From the NCBI GenBank assembly GCA_024643595.1, contig JAHEMS010000204.1:1-6627 (forward strand): a stretch of DNA of 6,627 bases, given 5' to 3'. Numbering within the stretch: position 1 is the first letter of the stretch; every line of letters begins with the position of its first letter. Both the position numbers and the translations under genes were made by a program. The notes beneath the pieces are model-generated. The model was not told where the DNA came from. It ran no database searches and saw only the letters and a list, made by a program, of their open reading frames with translations. Shown here in pieces: positions 1 through 6,627 of this stretch. The stretch is from Bacteroidota bacterium. Its GTDB lineage: Bacteria; Bacteroidota; Bacteroidia; Cytophagales; Cyclobacteriaceae.

Positions 1-1721
1 GATTCAATTCGGCTCAAATTATTTTGGCATAATGCCAGAAAATAGTCAGACAGATGGTTAAAGTCTTGTGTTAACTCTTTTACTATTAATGATTCTTTTT
101 TCAGGTTTTCACAATCACCAGTACGCTGATAAAAATACAGTGCGTTGTGGTGAGCCTCCAGATTTCCTGGTGATAGCGCTATCGCTTTTTGAAAGGATTG
201 TGCTGCTGCTAATTTGTTTCGTTCCCACTTGTATTGCATTTCTCCCAATTCGCTATAGGCTGCACTATTGAAGGGGTCTAGTTCAATCGCCTTCAAGGAA
301 TACTTTTTTGAATCATTCCAGAATTTAGGACCTGCATGCGGAGAAAATTGTCCTAACACCCAACTAGCCCTGGCCAATCCGGTATACGCATCAGAATAAT
401 CAGGATCCAACACAATGGCCTGATTAAAATAATCTATTCCTTTATAGATGTAAGAAAGTTCCCATTTGGAGTAATAGATTCCTACTTGCTCCTTTCCTTT
501 TAGAAACAGATCATAGGCATCTGTGCTACTGGTTGGATTCGCTGCTATCCTGTTCTCCAACTCCGGAGACAGGTTGGCCTTGAGTGATTCGGCAATTTGC
601 CTGGCTACTTCGCTTTGAATGACAAACACATCTTTGAGCTCCCGGTCATAGTGTTCTGCCCACACATGCTGGTCGTTTACGGCATCAATCAATTGAACAG
701 TAATTCTTACTTGATCTCCCTCTTTTTGAACACTCCCTTCCAGAATGTAGGAGACGTTTAGCTCCCGGCCAATCTCCTTTATCTTCTTCATGGTGTCCTT
801 GTATCCCATTACCGATGTTCTGGAGGTAACTTTCAAATCACCTATTTTGAAGAGGTGAGTAAGGATTTCTTCCATTACCCCAATACTAAAATAATCCTGC
901 CCGGAATCATTACTCATATTGGTAAAGGGCAACACGGCAATGGATTTGTCCATCATTTTAGGTTCCTCCTGCGGTGAACTGGTGAATTGAAACACACCAT
1001 AGATCAGCGCAAAAAGAATCATCAACGCCATTGCGATGAATACAATTTTTTTAGGGAATGAGTGTAATGATGTGGTCGAATCATTTAATGAAATAGGGTT
1101 GCTTGTTTTTCTTGAGGCTGACGTTGGATTTTTAAGCGAGGTGATAATATCTTTTACAGCGTTGGCTGTTTTATTGACCTGGTCTTTATAAAATGTTTGA
1201 TTTAAGTTTTTATCAGGATTATCGGTAGAAGTAAGTGGCCGGTTTACTCCAGGAGATCTGAAAATAAATTCAATCGCTCTTACTACTCCTCCAATTTCTT
1301 TTTCGATGGTTGCTTTGTCTTCCTCATCCAGATCATGAATTTTGATAGGAAGAATTCGACTGGCCACATTTCCATTACTCAATTTAATGTCACGGCCAAA
1401 TTCATCCTGTTGTGACCATTTATTAAATGCTACGAACTCATGTTGCCACGCAAAGGATTTTGGATCGCAATAGGTTTGTGAAATAATCGGAATAAAGATC
1501 AGGCATTTCAGTTTTCCTTTGAGGCTCTTGTCAACGTGGTGCGTTTCTAATAATCCATCATGAGGATTTTTATCAAAGTAAATGGTGAGTGATTCTTTGA
1601 GTGTGCCCCGCAGTTCCTTTTCTAAATTCTGAACAAAGTCTGTTACCCAGCCATCAAGATTATCATTGTGCCGATAGGAGATAAAGATGTCGTATTCGAA
1701 GCCGGGAAGAATAGAAGACAT
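1..1721 (-). CDS. TIR domain / TM / TolB-like / TPR protein, downstream tandem copy (C-terminus cut by window edge)
   Basis: This frame starts at the ATG at 1721 and stays open to the left edge, giving 573 codons with no stop, so the C-terminus is missing. I translated it by hand. Residues about 8-135 look like a TIR domain: it begins YDIFISYRH and includes IYFDKNPHDGL and SFAWQHEF, where E95 sits at the position of the catalytic Glu of NAD-cleaving TIRs. A transmembrane helix lies at about 225-246, with KK on its N-terminal side, which suggests TIR inside and the rest outside. A TolB-like/FlgO-like domain begins at SIAVLPF (260-266) and contains VTSRTSVMGY and ILEGSV. TPR-like repeats follow from about 400, with motifs such as YFNQAIVLDPDYSDAY and AIALSPGNLEAHHN. 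It lies 41 bp downstream of its paralogue, probably in one transcript. The architecture is clear; the biological role is not. NADase activity and receptor function are inference. Confidence 0.9.
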   Translation of the reverse strand, partial: MSSILPGFEYDIFISYRHNDNLDGWVTDFVQNLEKELRGTLKESLTIYFDKNPHDGLLETHHVDKSLKGKLKCLIFIPIISQTYCDPKSFAWQHEFVAFNKWSQQDEFGRDIKLSNGNVASRILPIKIHDLDEEDKATIEKEIGGVVRAIEFIFRSPGVNRPLTSTDNPDKNLNQTFYKDQVNKTANAVKDIITSLKNPTSASRKTSNPISLNDSTTSLHSFPKKIVFIAMALMILFALIYGVFQFTSSPQEEPKMMDKSIAVLPFTNMSNDSGQDYFSIGVMEEILTHLFKIGDLKVTSRTSVMGYKDTMKKIKEIGRELNVSYILEGSVQKEGDQVRITVQLIDAVNDQHVWAEHYDRELKDVFVIQSEVARQIAESLKANLSPELENRIAANPTSSTDAYDLFLKGKEQVGIYYSKWELSYIYKGIDYFNQAIVLDPDYSDAYTGLARASWVLGQFSPHAGPKFWNDSKKYSLKAIELDPFNSAAYSELGEMQYKWERNKLAAAQSFQKAIALSPGNLEAHHNALYFYQRTGDCENLKKESLIVKELTQDFNHLSDYFLALCQNNLSRIE

Positions 1722-1734
1722 AGGTTAAAGATAA
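1672..1734 (-). repeat. Start-codon-spanning direct repeat, copy 2 (downstream TIR gene)
   Basis: This is the second copy of the 63-bp block at 3879-3941, again 13 bases before the ATG plus 50 coding bases. Codons just after it differ at many silent sites (for example CGG CAC against CGT CAT for the same Arg-His), so the identity is locally higher than in the surrounding gene. Confidence 0.85.
1726..1733 (-). promoter_or_regulatory. Possible Bacteroidota -7-like element TATCTTTA before the downstream TIR gene
   Basis: TATCTTTA fits the Bacteroidota -7 consensus TAnnTTTG except for the last base, and is repeated at the same place before the paralogue. I found no convincing -33 TTTG at normal spacing. 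Its closeness to the ATG would give an almost leaderless mRNA. It could equally be a translation-start feature or simply duplicated sequence. Confidence 0.2.
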
Positions 1735-1762
1735 CACAATGATGAAATTATCCTGAACAGAA

Positions 1763-3928
1763 TTATTTTGGAAAACCAATCTTGTCCATCAGTATCTGCC
1801 ACCGGGGGTCGGAATGAAGTTTATTAAATGAATATTCGCCTTTTAAAAATGTAATATCTACCTCCCTATGCAAGTAAGATTTTTCGAGCCATCGGAAGGC
1901 TCCATCAGCATTTTCCAGCTCAGCAAAAATTTTTGCTGAATGATAATATGGGCCGGCATTATAAAGAGGGGCATTCCCTTGCTTGGTTAATTCATCTACT
2001 ATCTTACTAGCTTTTTCCGTGTCATTGAGATGTATATAAGCAACCGCTAAATTAGACACTAACCTGGCATTGTATTGAAATTGTAAGGATACAACCGGTT
2101 CGAGTAACGTCAAGGTTTGTTTGTATTCTCCCATATTATTGTAAATAGTGGATGCAAAAAGTAAGGTCTCAAAGTTCAAACCGAAAAGTTCGATTCCTCG
2201 CCTGGCTACATCCATCGCGCGCTTGGTCTGGTTTGTTTCTACGTATGCCCTGGAACATTGATAAGAGAGTGGCGATGTCGGATTGTCTCTTAAACAGATA
2301 TCAGAGTAGCGGGCGGATTCTTCAAATTTGCCCATCGCATAATAGAAATTTCCATAAACTGGATAACTGCCAACTGAGGATGGATTTAATTTAGCTGCTT
2401 TCAGGAGGTAGAATTCTGCCTGTTTAAAATCCCAATTATACCACCATTGATAGTTGGCCATAAATATATTCGTAAAGAAGTCTTTCTCATTAATCTCCAT
2501 AGCACGATTAAGAAGAGGCAGTGCTTCTAGTTTAACCAAAGCCGCGTCTGTATTACCAAAAAAACCACGTTCCATTACAATCCTTGCCAGAAAAGCGTAG
2601 CCTGAAGCAAAATTGGAATCCAGTGCGATCGCTTGTTTCAGCTTCGCTTCGGAGAGATCTCTTAATTCCGGATTGTTCCATAATATATGTACACCCTCCA
2701 GATATAGGTTATAAGCTTCTAAATTTGTAGTGGGTATGGCTTCAATTTGTTGTTTTGCTTCCGGGGAGATGACGATGCGCAAATTCGCGGCTACATTCTG
2801 AGCGATACTACTTTGGATGGCAAAAATGTTTTCAAGTTTTTTGTCAATAACAGTTGACCACAAAGGTTCATCGTTTTCTCCGTTCACCAGGTTGACGGAT
2901 ATGCGCAACACATCTCCTGACTGCCGCACACTTCCCTCCAACACATTCGCCACACCTAACTCAGCAGCAATTAGCCGTGTGTTTTTCGTAGTGCCCTTAT
3001 ACCCCATTACCGAGGTGCGCGAAGTCACTCTTAAGTCTGTTATTTTAGAAAGTTGATTTATGATTTCTTCGGTCATACCATCACTGAAATACTCCTGCTC
3101 TGAATCACCCGACATATTGACGAATGGAAGAACAGCAATTGACTTGTCAATGATTTTTGGTTCTTGCGGTGGCGAACTGGTGAATTGAAAACCCGCATAG
3201 ATCAATGCGAAAAGAATCATCAGACCAAGAGATATGAATACCAATTTTTTGGTGGATAATTTCTTTGTGCTGGCCGTATTCGCTGGTGGCTGGTTGGTAT
3301 TTGTTAATCGGGTTAATTTCGCCTCCGGATATTTAAGCGAGGTGATTATTTCCTTTATTCCATTGGCAACTTTATTGATCTGGTTTTTGTAGTAGGTCTG
3401 ATTAAGATTCGCTGACGGATTTTCTTCTCTCAAACTCAGAGGTCGGTTAACCCCGGATTCCTTATAAATAAAATCAACCGGCCGCATTACCCCGCCAACC
3501 TGTTCCTCGAAAAGTTTTTTATCAACTTCATCAAGATCATGAATGCGAACCGGTAACACCCGTTTCGCTACATTGCCATTGGGGAGTTTAATATCCAAAC
3601 CGAACTTATCGGTCTTAGTAAAATCAATAAAAGAAAGGAACTCTTTTTGCCAGGCAAATGAATTTGGATCGCAATAGGTTTGTGAAACGATGGGAATAAA
3701 GACTACGCATTTTACCTTTTCTTTTAGGGAGCTATCCACATCATGTGTTTCATGCAAACCATCGTGGGGATTTTTATCAAAGTAAATGGAAATGTCTTCC
3801 TTAAACGTGGCCTCCAATTCTGTTTGCAACGCCTCAACAAAATCCGTCACCCAATGGTCTCCCTTATTGTCTTTATGACGATAGGAGATAAAGATGTCGT
3901 ATTCGAAACCGGGAAGAATAGAAGACAT
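1763..3928 (-). CDS. TIR domain / TM / TolB-like / TPR protein, upstream tandem copy (complete)
   Basis: This is a complete protein of 721 residues. Residues 8-135 form a TIR domain: YDIFISYRH is the box-1 strand, DVDSSL and VVFIPIVSQTY follow, and FAWQKEF places E96 where SARM1-type TIRs have their catalytic Glu. A linker (about 136-227) ends in a Lys-rich stretch (K222, K223, K227, K228) before one transmembrane helix at 229-249, predicting a cytoplasmic N-terminus and an extracytoplasmic C-terminus. Residues 263-388 are a TolB-like/FlgO-like domain (COG5616 type), with SIAVLPF, EYFSDGMTEEI, VTSRTSVMGY and VLEGSVRQ. From about 404 to the end are several TPR-like helical pairs. The ending DPRWQILMDKIGFP (707-720) is the usual terminus of TolB-TPR proteins, so the C-terminus is intact. 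In that family the N-terminal module is usually an adenylate cyclase or a winged-helix DNA-binding domain; here a TIR takes that place. Function beyond the domains is unknown. Sensing by the TPR part and a TIR enzymatic output are inference. Confidence 0.93.
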   Translation of the reverse strand: MSSILPGFEYDIFISYRHKDNKGDHWVTDFVEALQTELEATFKEDISIYFDKNPHDGLHETHDVDSSLKEKVKCVVFIPIVSQTYCDPNSFAWQKEFLSFIDFTKTDKFGLDIKLPNGNVAKRVLPVRIHDLDEVDKKLFEEQVGGVMRPVDFIYKESGVNRPLSLREENPSANLNQTYYKNQINKVANGIKEIITSLKYPEAKLTRLTNTNQPPANTASTKKLSTKKLVFISLGLMILFALIYAGFQFTSSPPQEPKIIDKSIAVLPFVNMSGDSEQEYFSDGMTEEIINQLSKITDLRVTSRTSVMGYKGTTKNTRLIAAELGVANVLEGSVRQSGDVLRISVNLVNGENDEPLWSTVIDKKLENIFAIQSSIAQNVAANLRIVISPEAKQQIEAIPTTNLEAYNLYLEGVHILWNNPELRDLSEAKLKQAIALDSNFASGYAFLARIVMERGFFGNTDAALVKLEALPLLNRAMEINEKDFFTNIFMANYQWWYNWDFKQAEFYLLKAAKLNPSSVGSYPVYGNFYYAMGKFEESARYSDICLRDNPTSPLSYQCSRAYVETNQTKRAMDVARRGIELFGLNFETLLFASTIYNNMGEYKQTLTLLEPVVSLQFQYNARLVSNLAVAYIHLNDTEKASKIVDELTKQGNAPLYNAGPYYHSAKIFAELENADGAFRWLEKSYLHREVDITFLKGEYSFNKLHSDPRWQILMDKIGFPK

Positions 3929-3941
3929 AGGTTAAAGATAA
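3879..3941 (-). repeat. Start-codon-spanning direct repeat, copy 1 (upstream TIR gene)
   Basis: This 63-bp block covers the 13 bases before the ATG (TTATCTTTAACCT) and the first 50 coding bases of the 721-codon gene. It matches the block at 1672-1734 at 62 of 63 positions; the one difference is a silent C/T in the Gly7 codon. The match ends sharply on both sides. Confidence 0.85.
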
Positions 3942-4109
3942 GAAATTATGATGTTGCCACATTGCCTATCAAACTAAGGAAAATCACACTAAAGAGCGAC
4001 TCTGTTTCCCTGACCGTGGAAATGCACTGACTTATCTCTCCGCCCATCAAAGTCCGGAAACATTAATTTCCAAATGTACGTAGTTACGATATCCTTCTCA
4101 TCGACTTTT
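3929..4109. other. Divergent intergenic region between the TIR pair and the permease
   Basis: This 181-bp stretch separates two outward-reading units and should contain promoters for both strands. I see no Shine-Dalgarno sequence near either start, no clear promoter pair for the permease and no small gene. The only inverted repeat noticed is GGAAA-CATTAA-TTTCC at 4056-4071, a 5-bp stem that may be chance. Confidence 0.5.
3933..3940 (-). promoter_or_regulatory. Possible Bacteroidota -7-like element TATCTTTA before the upstream TIR gene
   Basis: This is the same octamer and distance to the ATG as before the downstream copy. A TTTG occurs further upstream, but about 29 bases separate it from the octamer, longer than the usual spacing of about 19-21, so this is a weak promoter call. 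Confidence 0.2.
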
Positions 4110-6059
4110 ATGCTTAAGAATTTCTTCAAGACAGCAGCCCGAACTATTGTAAAGTATAAGACGTATTCCATTATCAATTTTGTTGGTCTTACCTGTGGGC
4201 TCACCGTTGCGCTGCTCATCATCACCTATGTGCGCAATGAACTTAACTATGATCGGTTTCAAGCTAAAGCCGAAAGACTTTACCGCTTGCGATATGATAT
4301 AAATGGATTCCAAATAGCAAGCTCGCCACCACCTATTGCTCCATTGTTGCGAGAATTCTTTCCCGAAGTAGAAGAAGCCGGACGAATGTTTATGCGGAAT
4401 GTGAGCATTACCAAACCAGGAAGCACAGAAGCCTTTGAAGAGGGGGGCATTGTTTTCGCAGACTCTTCCATTACGAAGATGATGACCTTTGAATTCATCA
4501 AAGGAAACCCACAGCAAGCCCTTGTGGATAAGTATACCATTATCCTCAATGAAGAAATGGCTAAAAAATATTTTGGCGACAATAACCCTATTGGGGAAAC
4601 CCTTCTGCTTTCGGGTGATCATTCATTTAAAGTTACTGGGGTAGTAAAAAATTTTCCGGAGACTTCACACATTCGCTTTAACATGCTCGTTCCCTATGAC
4701 GACATGTTTGAACTTGAAGATGAAAAAACCGAACAAGTGCTGCGCGCCAACCTGGAGCGAAATTTTGTGATCAGTCACTCCTATACGTATGTGCTTCTAA
4801 AAAGTGGCGCCACCCCGGATAATATGAATGAAAAGATGGGCGACTTCCTCAAGAAATACGCGGACCCGAGCCGTTTGATTGGTCAGGTGTTCACGCTCAT
4901 GCCCGTATTGGATATTCATATGAAGAGCACATTAGGAGCAGAACCAACTTCGACTAACTCCATGACCACTATTTACATATTTGCCGGAGTTGGTTTATTA
5001 ACGTTACTCATCGCTTGCATTAATTACATTAACCTGAGCACGGCACAATCAATTACACGGATAAAAGAAATCGGGATTAGAAAAGTGATGGGCTCGATGA
5101 AATCACAACTCATCGTTCAGTTTTTAACGGAAAGCCTGTTGTTCACGATGGCATCCATGGCAATAGCATACGTGTGCTTTTATCTGACACTCCCACTACT
5201 CAATCTTTTAACCAATAAGCATCTTCTATTCGCACAAGTGATTGACACGCCACTTATACTGCTATCCATTATATTGTTGCTGGGAATGACTTTGATGGCT
5301 GGCGGATACCCCGCCTATTTTGTTTCCCGTTTCGAATCCATTAGCGCCATTAAAGGCCAGGGTGCCGGCATGCAAAACCGACAGTTATTACGAAAAGCAC
5401 TGGTTGTTTTTCAATTGACGATTGCATGTCTTTTGCTATCTGGTTCCCTGATTATTTTTAAACAATTAACCTTCCTTCAGGATCTTCCGCTCGGATTTCA
5501 AAAAGATCACATCATTACAGTTCCGTTATATAGCCAAAACTTCAATGGCTTCTTCCGGCAGGGTGATACAACATTTCAATCGCGTTTGCAAAGCTTCCGA
5601 AATATTGTGGAGAAAGAGAGTGGTGTTCAATCCACAACGCTCTCATCAGGTTCCCCTGGATCTGGTTCTGTATATCGTGGCATTATTCCAGACGGTTTCA
5701 CCCGTGAAGATAATCTGCTGGCCGCCAACATGTCAGTGGATTATGATTTTCTAAAAGTTTACGATATCCCATTGGCCTATGGAAGAACTTTCAGTCAGGA
5801 GTTTCCTTCAGACTTAACCACTTCATTCATAATTAATGAGACTGCTATTAAAGAATTTAACTGGGAAAGTGAGGAAACTGTGTTGGGAAAGGAAATCGTT
5901 CGTGAAGGAAAAAAGGGGACGGTGATCGGAGTAATTAGAGATTTTAATTTTGATGGCATTTCCAGGCCCCTATCGGCATTGATTCTGGAGTACTTCCCTC
6001 CTCAATTCAGCACACTCTCTCTATTCGTTTTGACAATGCCAATGTGCAAAGCACATTAA
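4110..6059 (+). CDS. FtsX/MacB-like ABC transporter permease, N-terminal part (frameshifted)
   Basis: This is the first and larger part of an ABC transporter permease in the inner membrane. I chose the ATG at 4110 because MLKNFFKTAARTIVKYK matches the usual N-terminus of Bacteroidota FtsX-like permeases; an in-frame ATG at 4074 would add 12 unconvincing residues. From 4110, TM1 lies at about 19-41. A MacB-type periplasmic core domain follows to about 280. TM2 is at about 286-308, then the FtsX signature IKEIGIRKVMGS (318-329), further helices, LRKALVVFQLTIACLLLSG as the start of the second half, and a second periplasmic domain. After STLS the frame reads into unrelated residues and stops at 6059. 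The sequence that belongs next, SIRFDNANVQSTL, is in the frame two bases further on. Without its last three helices the product is probably inactive. Such permeases need a separate ATPase, and none is in the window. The substrate is unknown. Confidence 0.85.
   Translation: MLKNFFKTAARTIVKYKTYSIINFVGLTCGLTVALLIITYVRNELNYDRFQAKAERLYRLRYDINGFQIASSPPPIAPLLREFFPEVEEAGRMFMRNVSITKPGSTEAFEEGGIVFADSSITKMMTFEFIKGNPQQALVDKYTIILNEEMAKKYFGDNNPIGETLLLSGDHSFKVTGVVKNFPETSHIRFNMLVPYDDMFELEDEKTEQVLRANLERNFVISHSYTYVLLKSGATPDNMNEKMGDFLKKYADPSRLIGQVFTLMPVLDIHMKSTLGAEPTSTNSMTTIYIFAGVGLLTLLIACINYINLSTAQSITRIKEIGIRKVMGSMKSQLIVQFLTESLLFTMASMAIAYVCFYLTLPLLNLLTNKHLLFAQVIDTPLILLSIILLLGMTLMAGGYPAYFVSRFESISAIKGQGAGMQNRQLLRKALVVFQLTIACLLLSGSLIIFKQLTFLQDLPLGFQKDHIITVPLYSQNFNGFFRQGDTTFQSRLQSFRNIVEKESGVQSTTLSSGSPGSGSVYRGIIPDGFTREDNLLAANMSVDYDFLKVYDIPLAYGRTFSQEFPSDLTTSFIINETAIKEFNWESEETVLGKEIVREGKKGTVIGVIRDFNFDGISRPLSALILEYFPPQFSTLSLFVLTMPMCKAH
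6015..6022 (+). repeat. (CT)4 run at the permease frameshift
   Basis: Four CT units lie exactly where the permease changes frame. With three units the reading is STLSIRFDN and continues in the downstream frame to the stop at 6544. With four units it becomes STLSLFVLT and ends at 6059. This places the lesion as a likely one-unit gain in a dinucleotide run. Four units is short for phase variation, so an ordinary mutation or a sequence error is at least as likely. Confidence 0.7.
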
Positions 6060-6544
6060 CAAAATTGGAGCATGAATGGAATTCCCTTTTTCCTGAAAAA
6101 GCCTTTGAATTTTCCTTTCTTAAGGAAGCGTTAAATCAGCAATATTCCGACTACCGGAATTTCGGTTTGATCATTCAGTCATTCACGGGTATCGCTATTC
6201 TTATTGCGTGCCTTGGCGTATATGGTTTAGTACTTTTTACCGTGCAACGAAAAGTAAAAGAAATTGGAGTTCGTAAAGTCTTGGGGGCCCATGTGGGTTC
6301 AATTCTCCTGCTGATATATAAAGATTTCGTTCTCCTTATTCTTATTGGTTTTGCATTGGCAGTGCCGCTGTCTTATTTTTTAGCCAGCCAATGGCTCGAC
6401 AATTTTATTTATCACATCTCGCTGGACTGGATTACGTTTGGCCTTAGTCTTTGTTTTATTATGGTAATCGTTGTGCTTACGATTAGCTATCAGGCTCTAA
6501 TAGCTGCCCGCGCCAACCCGGTGAATTCTTTAAGAAGCGAGTAG
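6044..6544 (+). CDS. FtsX/MacB-like ABC transporter permease, C-terminal part (displaced by frameshift)
   Basis: This is the tail of the permease that begins at 4110, not an independent gene. Family-like sequence in this frame already starts near 6023 (IRFDNANVQ), upstream of the GTG at 6044 that would be its only nearby start. It holds the end of the second periplasmic domain and the C-terminal FtsX domain. Three transmembrane helices are visible: IIQSFTGIAILIACLGVYGL, then a helix around LLLIYKDFVLLILIGFALAV, then ITFGLSLCFIMVIVVLTISY. Between the first two is a second copy of the signature, VKEIGVRKVLGA (6254-6289), and it ends NPVNSLRSE, the standard terminus of this family. Joined to the first part after removing two bases it gives about 810 residues, the normal full length. 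Confidence 0.82.
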   Translation: MQSTLTKLEHEWNSLFPEKAFEFSFLKEALNQQYSDYRNFGLIIQSFTGIAILIACLGVYGLVLFTVQRKVKEIGVRKVLGAHVGSILLLIYKDFVLLILIGFALAVPLSYFLASQWLDNFIYHISLDWITFGLSLCFIMVIVVLTISYQALIAARANPVNSLRSE

Positions 6545-6627
6545 TTCGGACCTTTAAGAAATACCAATTTATAAAGCATTTTCAGCTCTGAGGCATGGCT
6601 CAATTTAGGAATAAAGCCTTGGTAGAT
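6545..6627. other. Sequence after the permease, nothing recognised
   Basis: These 83 bp follow the permease stop at 6544. I see no stem-loop followed by a T run, so no intrinsic terminator can be called, and no start of a further gene can be supported before the window ends. Confidence 0.4.

Noticed and set aside
68..271. Plus-strand hydrophobic open frame
   Set aside because: It lies wholly opposite the TPR region of the downstream TIR gene, whose frame is continuous here; the hydrophobicity is a by-product of the complementary strand.
1..3928. A known TIR defence system such as Thoeris
   Set aside because: No ThsA-like (SIR2/SLOG) effector or other recognised defence gene is in the window, and the TIR is fused to a membrane TolB-TPR module.
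3743..4030. Plus-strand open frame across the TIR start and intergenic region
   Set aside because: Most of it is antisense to the TIR domain coding sequence, and its residues show no recognisable features.
4056..4071. Inverted repeat GGAAA-CATTAA-TTTCC as an operator
   Set aside because: A 5-bp stem in AT-rich sequence is expected by chance and has no second copy.
4098..4622. Minus-strand open frame opposite the permease start
   Set aside because: It is antisense to well-supported permease coding sequence, and its translation has no domain-like character. The same holds for 3989-4225 and 4280-4582.
6009..6030. Programmed -1 ribosomal frameshifting in the permease
   Set aside because: There is no X-XXY-YYZ slippery heptamer and no obvious downstream structure; a CT unit gain explains the shift more simply.
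6044..6544. An independent small membrane protein starting at GTG 6044
   Set aside because: Homologous-looking sequence in the same frame begins upstream of the GTG, and the product is exactly the missing C-terminal third of the second half of the permease.
6545..6627. Intrinsic terminator after the permease
   Set aside because: Only 3-4 bp stems can be drawn and no T run follows them.

Overview
The window looks like a piece of a Bacteroidota chromosome, most likely from the Cytophagales side of the phylum (moderate confidence for the phylum, low for the order). The clues are an AT-leaning composition, no Shine-Dalgarno sequence ahead of any gene, and a long FtsX/MacB-type permease of the kind these bacteria carry in many copies. 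There are no RNA genes, insertion sequences, CRISPR arrays or prophage genes that I can see.

The left 3.9 kb holds two tandem paralogous genes on the minus strand, reading right to left. The upstream one (3928 to 1763) is complete at 721 codons. The downstream one (1721 to the left edge) is open over 573 codons and runs out of the window. They are 41 bp apart. Both encode the same unusual order of parts: an N-terminal TIR domain, a Lys-flanked single transmembrane helix, a TolB-like (COG5616/FlgO-like) domain and a C-terminal TPR solenoid. The charge pattern around the helix predicts a cytoplasmic TIR and an extracytoplasmic TolB/TPR part. This would be a one-chain transmembrane TIR receptor, topologically reminiscent of a Toll-like receptor but built in the opposite order. 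The two copies share an almost identical DNA block across their start codons but have clearly different TPR regions.

The right part (4110 to 6544, plus strand, divergent from the TIR genes across a 181-bp gap) encodes an FtsX/MacB-like ABC transporter permease of about 810 residues. It is split by a frameshift that maps to a short (CT)4 run at 6015-6022. Removing one CT unit restores a single, family-typical protein. As it stands, the first frame stops at 6059, before the last three membrane helices. The copy is therefore a pseudogene, a sequencing or assembly error, or, less likely, a slippage-switched gene. No ATPase partner lies in the window.

The TIR pair probably works as a two-gene unit. 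A link to the permease is only positional. The last 83 bp hold nothing I recognise.
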